From Gracilaria vermiculophylla (taxonomy: Eukaryota > Rhodophyta > Florideophyceae > Gracilariales > Gracilariaceae), in NCBI GenBank assembly GCA_019155205.2, contig JAHNZQ020000308.1:2021518-2085517 (forward strand): a DNA stretch of 64,000 bases, written 5' to 3'. Numbering within the stretch: the first letter of the stretch is position 1; each line of letters begins with the position of its first letter. The translations under genes were made by a program, and so were the position numbers. The notes beneath the pieces are model-generated. The model saw only the letters and a list, made by a program, of their open reading frames with translations. It searched no databases and was not told where the DNA came from. Positions 56,671-64,000 of this stretch are shown here, piece by piece.

Positions 56671-59600
56671 TCAGTTCGTTGTCAATAAGGACGGATCAAA
56701 CAGGTCTTGCACGATGCTGACAATTCTTGAACACAGAGCCAATCGATTTCTGCGAACTTCTTCGTTTTCGGTGTTAACGAAAACGTTATCAAAAAAGGCG
56801 TCCACAACATCTTTGATACCACTCAACTGTTCAACTTTGTTGTTGACAAGAGAGCCATAGTCAGAGGAAAGATCGGGTTTCTTATCTTCTAAAGCTTGTA
56901 AAGCATTCCACAGAGAACGTTCCTCGTCACATTCAAAAAGTATTTCATCGACGTAATCATCATAATTACCTGGCATTGAATCTCTCTTCACCGATTTTAA
57001 TAACCGAGATGCTCGAGAGTACGCATCTTGCGCCGAGAAGAGTTTCTTTGGATTTGCCTCTTTGAGAAACACAAGGCTTTCACAGAGCTTTACAGCAGCC
57101 ACAGTACTTCTGGAGTTCCGAGGCACGACGAGCACAGCTTTCACCACATCATCAGGGTATCTTCTGTTGTCAAGCAAGTATCCCTCGAGGCGTTTGGAAA
57201 CGAATTCCGATACTGCTTCACAAACATTGAGAGAAACTGGGACATTAGCTTCCGTGCTGATGATTTCGGCTGCCAGCCGTGTACCATCGGATATATCTAC
57301 ATCAAGATCGTTTTCAAGCAAAGTCTGCACAATCCCAAGGGCTGCCCTTCGTAACGCAAATGGATCAGCTGTAGACTTTGGCATCAAACCAACAGCAAAT
57401 AAAGAAACAAGCGAATCAACCCGGTCTGCCACAGATAGGATGGCTCCTGCTGTTGATCTGGCAACTTCATCTCCACTGAAGCGAGGTAGAGCAGCTTCAA
57501 AAATTACTTGACATACTTCTGGAGAAGCTTCTCCAGACTTTCGAGCGTAATGTCGCCCCATAGTCCCCGCAAGAGAGGTCATTTCGACCACCATTGACGT
57601 TGCTAAATCAGCTTTGTAAAGGGCAGCCGCCTGACTCGCAATATCAGTGTCTTGTTTTGTAGCACACACCAACTCACAAAGCTTCGTGGTGAGCAACTTG
57701 ACTCTGTTGACCTTGTCAAGCATTGATCCCATAGACTCCTGAAACATTAGACCGGAAAGCTTAGGGACAAAGTCACCAAGTTGCTTTCCTTCGGTATCGT
57801 TTTCATAGAAAAAAGCCGCATCAGAGTATCTTGCTCGTAGTACAGCTTCGTTGCCTCTACGAATCGCGGACACATCTACCATGTTCACATCACCATTGGC
57901 CACAGTAATAAAACAGTTCCTTAATTTTCCATTTGTTTCATCGACAACTGGGAGATATCGCTGATGTTTGGTCATGACTGAAATGAGAACTTCTTCCGGT
58001 AAATCGAGGAAACGCGAATCGAAATATCCAAGAATAGGAATAGGGTTCTCTATCAGGTCTTTAATTTCTTCCAGCAGACCTCCGTCTATGTACTTTCTGG
58101 GGACACTTCCGCCGATTTTGCTTGCCAGTGTCGATGCTTCTGTGCGTATCAGCGAGGCTCGACTTTCGCCAGCCAACATTATCTGCATACTTTTCAGGAT
58201 CTCATGATAATGAGACGCGCTTTTCACTGAAACCTCAGTAGCGAAGCCATCGCTCCCTCTTAAGGACCGTGTTGTATCAGAGCTGTGAACACCAGCATAA
58301 TCGAAAGGAATAAGTTGATCTCCAAGTAGACACAACAGCCACCGAATAGGTCTCGAGAAAGAGATATTCGACTCGTTCCAGCGCATCGTCTTTCCAAAAT
58401 TGAGTTTCGCTAATAGCGATGATGGAAGTGCTTCTCTAAGAACTTCGACAGCAGACCGGCCAGATTTCTTTACAGTGGCATACATGTACCCGTTTTCCTC
58501 ATCGTACACAACATCCTCTTCGCTTGCAACACCTTGTGAGCGCATAAAACCTGTCGCAGCTTTGGTCGGCTTGCCATCTTTTAAAGCTGCTCGAAGAGGG
58601 GGGCCTCTAATGGTTTTAACTTCATCGTTCTGGCCGTTTTGTAGATCTCTGATGAACGTTGCAATGCGACGTGGTGTCCCACGGACATCGATGGAGGAAA
58701 ACGAAAGTTGGGCTTCACTGAGAATCCCGTTGATCAGTTTCTGCACTTGAGCTATGGCGTCGCTAAGATCAGAAGCAGGTAGCTCTTCAACCCCAATTTC
58801 AAGCACCATATCTGATGTTTCGGATATGTCTGGTTTGCCCTGCACCTTATCTGGTAACTTCTTGGAATGCAACAGAGGCCCACTTCCAAGAAGTGGAAAT
58901 CCTTTCTCCTCCCTGCTTTCTAGCCACAGCCTGGCCGCGTCTCGCGCGAGAGCTCGCATTCGCTGAAAGTACCTCGCTCTTTCGGTGACGCCGATGGCCC
59001 CACGTGCATCGAGAATGTTGAAGGTGTGGCTGGCTTTTAGTAAGTAGTTATATGCTGGTACCGGTAGTCGCTCTGCTAGCAGCATTTTGGCTTCGCGTTC
59101 ATAAATATCGAACATCTGATTGTTTCGTTGAACGTCCGCGACATCAAGATTATAAATGCTCATTTCTTTTTCGTTCTGGTCAAAAACTTCTCCGTAGCTG
59201 ATGCCTGGTGCAAAAATGATATCCTTGAAGTGGTCTTTCTTCTGCAATGCCATGAGGATTCGCTCCAGGCCATAAGTTATCTCAACTGCAACCGAATCCA
59301 AAGGCATGCCCCCAGCTTGTTGAAAGTAGGTAAACTGAGTAACTTCCATCCCATCCAGCCAAACTTCCCACCCTAGACCCCAAGCTCCTAAGGCCGGGGA
59401 CTCCCAATTGTCCTCAACAAAGCGAATGTCATGCTTGCATGTATCTATGCCAAGCGCATGATAAGAACCAACAACTAGCTCTTGTGCACAATCTGGCGCT
59501 GGCTTAATTATGACCTGAAATTGAGTATGTCGCTGCAAACGATTTGGGTTCTCCCCATAGCGTGAATCATCGGGTCGTATTGATGGCTCATCATACGCAA

Positions 59601-59946
59601 CAGACCATGGCTCGGGTCCGAGTACGCGAAGAAATGTAGCTGGATTCATTGTTCCCGCGCCGACTTCATGGTTGTATGGATGCCATACAATGCACCCTTT
59701 GGATGACCAGTATTGTTGTAGACGAAGAATGGCGTCTTGAAATGTCAATTGACTCGTCACGTTAGAGGATATAGTAGGAGATGAAGAGGCCTTATCCGGG
59801 GATGCAGTGATGGCACATCTCGTGCGAAGCGGTGCATATTTTCGAGCAGAATTATTACGGGATGTTGAAACCCTGCGAAAGAGAGGGAAAGGCCTGCGGA
59901 GCACGACATTGAGGGTTGGGGCGAATCCGTATACAAAACGAGTCAT
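56671..59946 (-). CDS. GLYQS: Organellar glycyl-tRNA synthetase, fused alpha and beta subunits (bacterial type)
   Basis: 1091 residues, one exon. Residues 1-65 are a basic leader. Residues about 68-345 are a complete GlyQ-like alpha subunit ([19 protein letters not shown] and the [18 protein letters not shown] block, plus [19 protein letters not shown]). From residue about 378, [15 protein letters not shown] opens the beta subunit GlyS, which continues to the C-terminus with its DALR-type anticodon region. Bacterial GlyRS is an alpha2-beta2 enzyme; fusion into one chain is the form found in Chlamydia and in plant plastid/mitochondrial EDD1. The enzyme supplies Gly-tRNA in plastids and probably mitochondria. 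A separate cytosolic GlyRS must exist elsewhere. Confidence 0.96.
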   Translation of the reverse strand: MTRFVYGFAPTLNVVLRRPFPLFRRVSTSRNNSARKYAPLRTRCAITASPDKASSSPTISSNVTSQLTFQDAILRLQQYWSSKGCIVWHPYNHEVGAGTMNPATFLRVLGPEPWSVAYDEPSIRPDDSRYGENPNRLQRHTQFQVIIKPAPDCAQELVVGSYHALGIDTCKHDIRFVEDNWESPALGAWGLGWEVWLDGMEVTQFTYFQQAGGMPLDSVAVEITYGLERILMALQKKDHFKDIIFAPGISYGEVFDQNEKEMSIYNLDVADVQRNNQMFDIYEREAKMLLAERLPVPAYNYLLKASHTFNILDARGAIGVTERARYFQRMRALARDAARLWLESREEKGFPLLGSGPLLHSKKLPDKVQGKPDISETSDMVLEIGVEELPASDLSDAIAQVQKLINGILSEAQLSFSSIDVRGTPRRIATFIRDLQNGQNDEVKTIRGPPLRAALKDGKPTKAATGFMRSQGVASEEDVVYDEENGYMYATVKKSGRSAVEVLREALPSSLLAKLNFGKTMRWNESNISFSRPIRWLLCLLGDQLIPFDYAGVHSSDTTRSLRGSDGFATEVSVKSASHYHEILKSMQIMLAGESRASLIRTEASTLASKIGGSVPRKYIDGGLLEEIKDLIENPIPILGYFDSRFLDLPEEVLISVMTKHQRYLPVVDETNGKLRNCFITVANGDVNMVDVSAIRRGNEAVLRARYSDAAFFYENDTEGKQLGDFVPKLSGLMFQESMGSMLDKVNRVKLLTTKLCELVCATKQDTDIASQAAALYKADLATSMVVEMTSLAGTMGRHYARKSGEASPEVCQVIFEAALPRFSGDEVARSTAGAILSVADRVDSLVSLFAVGLMPKSTADPFALRRAALGIVQTLLENDLDVDISDGTRLAAEIISTEANVPVSLNVCEAVSEFVSKRLEGYLLDNRRYPDDVVKAVLVVPRNSRSTVAAVKLCESLVFLKEANPKKLFSAQDAYSRASRLLKSVKRDSMPGNYDDYVDEILFECDEERSLWNALQALEDKKPDLSSDYGSLVNNKVEQLSGIKDVVDAFFDNVFVNTENEEVRRNRLALCSRIVSIVQDLFDPSLLTTN

Positions 59947-61187
59947 TTGTCGAATCGCCTGAGGAGAGCAGGGGGGACAGTGTTGCGTCGGCTGAATAGA
60001 ATGGTATTTGGTCTCAAAGCTATATCCGCGTTCTTTCTCAAAGCAGCGTTTACGTGGCTGAGATCCGCGCTCAGCCGCGGCGTCGATTGTTGAAATAATT
60101 CGGGTCTGATGTTCTTGTGTTCAGAGGTTTCGCACTGCCTTAAAACAACGTAAAGAAACGCACGCCCTGAAAAAGACTAGAAGCGACTTCCACACGAGGC
60201 CGAAAACTGACAAAAAAAGCGATCTCCTCTACAATCTCAATAGACGGTAATGAAAAGACCTCATTGACTGGAACGATTCTGCGCGGATTTCATGACGCGA
60301 TCAGATCATTGGGACCCAGTTTGACATGCACGCGTTTGAGAAATCAAAATTTACTTTTGGGCCATGCTTCCCATGACGGCCACTGTAGTACTTTAACCAT
60401 TGAAGTACAGCTGTTCTGTTCCATACCCATTCCCCCCTCCCCTACTTTACATCACACCGCGATCAGTACAATGACAACCAAAGAGACCTTCAAACAATGC
60501 GGTAAACTACCAAAGTACTTCAATGACCAAACTCTCTGTGAAACCCTGTATCACTGCCAAAGATCATATTTGGTGTCAGCCGCAACTGCTGATGAGGACG
60601 CTACTTCTACGACAACGAAAAACTTAACTTGAGCGAGAACCCAACTCAGGGTCGAGACATGTGAAACCCAGAAGTCTTTTCCTTCTGTTGCTTGCAGAGC
60701 TTTGAAACTCAGCTCGTTCAATCAGTGACAAAGCATCAAGTAATTCGCACGTTCTCGCGCTCTCTACTGGTAAAAGAACAGAGGAAAGTCAGGTAGCCTC
60801 TGCTCTGCGACAGAGTAGTACGATGTTATTAGTTAATTCATTCAAGCGTCGGTGCTTGCGTCACCCTGTGACATAGACCCTTTCTTGGTTTTTGTCAGGG
60901 TGGGAGAACCATTGCGAGTCCCATCATAGTACTTGCCTACGTTCGGTACATCTAATCTTATGACTGATAATTTCTTGAGTACCAAATCGAGCACAACGGA
61001 ACGGACAACGCTGCGCGATAACCGCACTGTAGAGAAAGATGCATCTCTATCGGCCACCTGATGTTCGAAAGCTGCGATGCCCAGTGTCAAGGAGACCGCG
61101 AGATAGTGCTCCTCGTTATTCAATAATAACTGGATTTCCAAAGATTGAAAGCTCGTCGCCTTCAACCACCCCCCTTGTTTGCAGGTA
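59947..61187. other. Intergenic region, no gene recognised
   Basis: 1.24 kb between GlyRS (promoter side) and the aspartic protease 3' end. Only short motif-free open frames are present. Confidence 0.5.
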
Positions 61188-62933
61188 TCATTCTGTCGGA
61201 ACCGGCATATATTTCTTTGTGGGTTGGATGTACTGCTGGTCCTCCAAGGCGTCGTGATCTTCATCCAGATCATCTCCACCAGCTAATGAATAGGCGGGAG
61301 GATGTTCGTGCAATGCAGCATTCATGCTGCGTCGACTGTAAAGCACTATTACAAGAAGCGTGAGCAAACCAGTAACGAGTGCACTAATTAGACCAGCAAC
61401 GACACCAAAGACCAACGGCGCCTGCGGTCCCAGCCGGCACATACAAGAAGTGCCGGTGCAGTGAGGATAAGGCACGATACCAAGATTTGGTTCTGCCTGG
61501 TGGCATGTATGTGAGCGATAATCAAATGCACATCGCGGTGCGGCTGCTGCACACTCTCGACACTGCGTGTACGACGAACAGTTGGTTACCGCGCCGCAGT
61601 CTTTCACAGCCTCTGCAAAACCAAGGCGCTTGTTCTGGCGGTCATAATGTGTAACATATCGCTGCATGACAGTATTGCCAAATATCACATCGGTTCCATC
61701 TTGCATTTCTTTCATGGCCATGAACCCGACACAGCGATAACCCGAACGGCCAGGCTTGTTGACTTGTAACATGTAGTCTGTGGGTCGCAACTCCATGTCA
61801 AATTCACGATTTGATCCCAGGTGGAAAACAAAGGTGGGCATTTTTTCGAGCTCCTCGTCAGGAAGCGGAATGCACGCAGAGGGCATGAACCAGGACTGAT
61901 CGCCACATAATCCTTTCACATCGCAGTGATACCGCATCATGTGATCCAACAGTATGATAAATGTGCTCTCAGATACGACAATAAGAGTGGTACCGCTGTC
62001 CAGAATACCTGAACGAAGGTTGGGAATGTCGACCTGACGATCGCCCACAGAGATTTTGCTGGAAATGTTCATGGTGTAGTAAGACGGTGGGTCCGAGAGC
62101 GCAAGCGGCACGTACTTTGGCGCAGACTTTCCCAGAGAGGGGTCGTAGTCACCCAGAATGAGTCGACCGCCTCTCGCAGTGACGCAGATGGCAAAACTGT
62201 CAGGTATAACGCCTGCCTTGACCATCTGTTGCAGCGGTGGTTCAACACATGTGGGGTTGCACGCGAGGGACTTGTACGCCATGCCGAGAATTCCGTCGAC
62301 CATTTCGCGCTGGAAATCGGAGCTGTCGTCGAGAATGCCGCCAAACACAACGGGGGCCGACACGTTTCCCCAGGTGAGAGTGTCGATCATGAGCTCACCC
62401 CTCGCATAGCTGCCATCACCGTACGATAGTCTAAAGGCACAGGCCTCTTGGTTGTGCTCGGCGCAGCAGGCGTCAGTCGCCGAGCACGCGCCGCAGTGGT
62501 GCACGGAACACATGTCGGGCTCGCACAACTTGTGGACGCACGAGACGGTGCGCACGTGCTGGGACTTTGACAGGCGCGGGTTGTAGCGCTGATCTGTGGG
62601 GAGGCAGCGGGTGCAACCGGCGACGGGGAGCGCGAGCGTGGAGGAGCCAGTGTCGATCTGAACGCGCACGGGCTGGCCGCCGACGAGAATGCGGGTGTAG
62701 TACTCGCCGACGGCGGTGATGCCGCCCAGCAAGTCGACGGAGACGGAGCGGGAGACGTTGGGCAGTGCGGGGTCGAAGAGGCGGACGACGCGCGGCAGGC
62801 CGCGAGCAGAGGGCGCGGAGAGCGGGCGCGCGCGGCGCATGTGCAGCGGCAGCGAAACGCGCAGGGCGGCGGCGCGGAGCGCGAAGAGCGCGAGCAGCGG
62901 CAGCAGCGCGCGGCAGACGCGGGCGGCGCTCAT
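61188..62933 (-). CDS. Membrane-anchored pepsin-family (A1) aspartic protease
   Basis: 581 residues. A signal peptide spans residues 1-24. The two catalytic motifs are DTGS at D94 and DSGT at D311, with the flap tyrosine in LSYGDGSY near 168-174. The chain has many cysteines, and residues about 445-476 are a Cys-rich, PSI-like module (DCGAVTNCSSYTQCRECAAA). Residues about 506-531 are a transmembrane helix followed by a cytosolic tail of about 50 residues ending YMPVPTE. The layout resembles plasmepsin V and plant or oomycete membrane-tethered aspartic proteases of the secretory route. It is probably an ER, vacuole or surface protease. The 5' third is much more GC-rich than the rest of the gene. 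Confidence 0.92.
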   Translation of the reverse strand: MSAARVCRALLPLLALFALRAAALRVSLPLHMRRARPLSAPSARGLPRVVRLFDPALPNVSRSVSVDLLGGITAVGEYYTRILVGGQPVRVQIDTGSSTLALPVAGCTRCLPTDQRYNPRLSKSQHVRTVSCVHKLCEPDMCSVHHCGACSATDACCAEHNQEACAFRLSYGDGSYARGELMIDTLTWGNVSAPVVFGGILDDSSDFQREMVDGILGMAYKSLACNPTCVEPPLQQMVKAGVIPDSFAICVTARGGRLILGDYDPSLGKSAPKYVPLALSDPPSYYTMNISSKISVGDRQVDIPNLRSGILDSGTTLIVVSESTFIILLDHMMRYHCDVKGLCGDQSWFMPSACIPLPDEELEKMPTFVFHLGSNREFDMELRPTDYMLQVNKPGRSGYRCVGFMAMKEMQDGTDVIFGNTVMQRYVTHYDRQNKRLGFAEAVKDCGAVTNCSSYTQCRECAAAAPRCAFDYRSHTCHQAEPNLGIVPYPHCTGTSCMCRLGPQAPLVFGVVAGLISALVTGLLTLLVIVLYSRRSMNAALHEHPPAYSLAGGDDLDEDHDALEDQQYIQPTKKYMPVPTE

Positions 62934-64000
62934 GGCGGGCAGCGGGGCGTGGGCGGAGGGGAAGGGAGGGGATGGCGAGGGGGTGGGCGCTCGCAGGCGA
63001 CCGACGCACGCGGGCAGCGCGCAGCGAGGCGCGGCGACGCGAAGGGCGGGAGGCGGCGGCAGGCTGCGCGGGCGGCAGCGCGCCGTAGCCGCAGCCAGCA
63101 GCGCGGCGCCGTGCTGACGCTGCGCGCGTGCGCGAGCGCACAGTGGGGCGCACAGTGGCGCACGGCGCGCCGAGCACGCGTGCCGTCACCAGTGCACAGG
63201 AAAAGCGAAGGGCGCGCTGCGCTTGGCGCTGAGCTACGTGTGCTGCGGTGCGTCGTCGTGGCGCCGTGGCGTTGTGGCGTCCCGCGTGGCACAGGTGGCC
63301 GACGTGTCGGAAAAAGCAGCGCCGCAACGTGTCGGTTTGTTGTTTTTGCTTGGCGCGCGCGGGATGAATTGTGCTGTTTACAGAGCGGCGAGCTCGCGCA
63401 ACGGTGGAAGCGCCGTGGAACGCGCGGGGTGCGCGACGGCGGCGACGGCGGCGCGGCGGCGACGGCGGCGACGGCGGCGATGGCGCGCTGTCAGACGGCG
63501 CGGCAGCCGCGCGCGGAGAGGCGGCCAATGGCGAGATAGATGTGCCGTGCGCGCGGCGCGGTCGCATGATGCGGCGCGTGCGCGCGGCGCGCTGTATCTC
63601 TCCATCCAGTCTGGCGCCGCTAAGCAATTGCTTGCGCCGCGCGCGTGGCCGCCGCGCGCCGCGCGCCGCGCGCCGCGCGCAGCGCGCCGCGCGCCGCGCG
63701 CCGCGTGTGGCCGCCACCCGCCGCGCGCCGCTAGCGCGCGCCACATGCATCGCTACGGCTGCCTGCGCTCAATCGCAGTCTCAATCCAATCGCCGCAAAT
63801 CTGTCTGAGAGACCCGTCGCGCTCCTCCGCTACCGCTCCGCCCAATCACCATCCATTCAGCACCCCACCCCTCCCCCCCACTTACCGCCCCCGCGACTTA
63901 CACCTCGCCAGTGCTCATCGCTTACCCAACCATCCCGCACACGTCTTTCAACCCACCCGTCCCGTCCCGCCCTCCACGCTCGCGACACCCGCCCCCCGTT
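62934..64000. promoter_or_regulatory. GC-rich upstream region, then pyrimidine-rich promoter-like end
   Basis: 62.93-63.75 kb is GC-rich with a degenerate CGCCGCG tandem at about 63640-63712. From 63770 it becomes C/T-rich with CCAAT motifs (near 63786 and 63841), as in the WNK upstream region. A plus-strand gene probably starts beyond the right edge. The open frames here are compositional. Confidence 0.45.
63640..63712. repeat. Degenerate CGCCGCG tandem repeat
   Basis: About ten copies of a seven-base unit with one interruption (CAGCG), in non-coding GC-rich sequence. Confidence 0.7.

Noticed and set aside
60264..60632. 122-codon plus-strand frame upstream of GlyRS
   Set aside because: It begins with TTG; the first ATG leaves only 53 residues of low-complexity Thr/Ser tail with no motif.

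Overview
The window is nuclear DNA from a photosynthetic eukaryote, most likely a unicellular or simple red alga. It encodes a KDEL receptor, proteasome activator PA200, a cytosolic tryptophanyl-tRNA synthetase, a U6 snRNA gene, mitochondrial bL12 and QCR8, a plastid-style fused glycyl-tRNA synthetase and five small one-helix proteins of the Hlip/ELIP class. The red-algal call is an inference. It rests on very few introns, on plastid leaders that begin with an Ala-Phe-Val motif, on Hlip-type proteins, and on a coiled-coil plus WD40 protein laid out like the Cyanidioschyzon mitochondrial-division factor Mda1. Several long 5' open frames lack an ATG, so starts were moved to the first plausible ATG.

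Layout. 0-24 kb, ordinary base composition: a SEL1-repeat membrane protein cut by the left edge, a Golgi-type glycosyltransferase, the KDEL receptor, a 1748-residue WNK kinase with C-terminal ankyrin repeats, a divergent pair (Mda1-like WD40 protein and mitochondrial bL12), QCR8, a spliced secreted orphan, U6 snRNA, a DEAD-box helicase, a GT14-like protein and a spliced SnRK/CIPK-like kinase. 24.3-34.3 kb: an extremely GC-rich block with poly-C runs and one 100-N assembly gap. It holds small intronless genes: a coiled-coil orphan, a VanZ-like membrane protein, a double B-box-like protein, a bZIP factor, an NTF2-like plastid protein, an SSXT-SANT protein and two Hlips. The kinase gene crosses the left edge of this block, so the block is native. 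34.3-43.2 kb: three more Hlip-family genes on either side of the presequence protease PreP. 43.7-64 kb: TrpRS, PA200, an Mpv17/PMP22-family protein, an armadillo-repeat protein, fused GlyRS and a membrane-anchored aspartic protease whose 5' end enters another GC-rich stretch at the right edge.

The contents fall into three themes. One is organelle maintenance: bL12, QCR8, GlyRS, PreP, an Mda1 candidate and a DEAD-box helicase. The second is secretory and proteostasis functions: SEL1, KDEL receptor, glycosyltransferases, aspartic protease and PA200. The third is a light-stress and regulatory cluster: five Hlip-like genes next to bZIP, B-box-like and SSXT-SANT nuclear factors. The most unusual items are the U6 gene with GGC in place of the catalytic AGC triad, the one-helix protein cluster with a member that has lost its chlorophyll ligands, the WNK-ankyrin and SSXT-SANT fusions, and the double B-box protein missing the same cysteine twice. 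No virus, transposon or CRISPR array was recognised.
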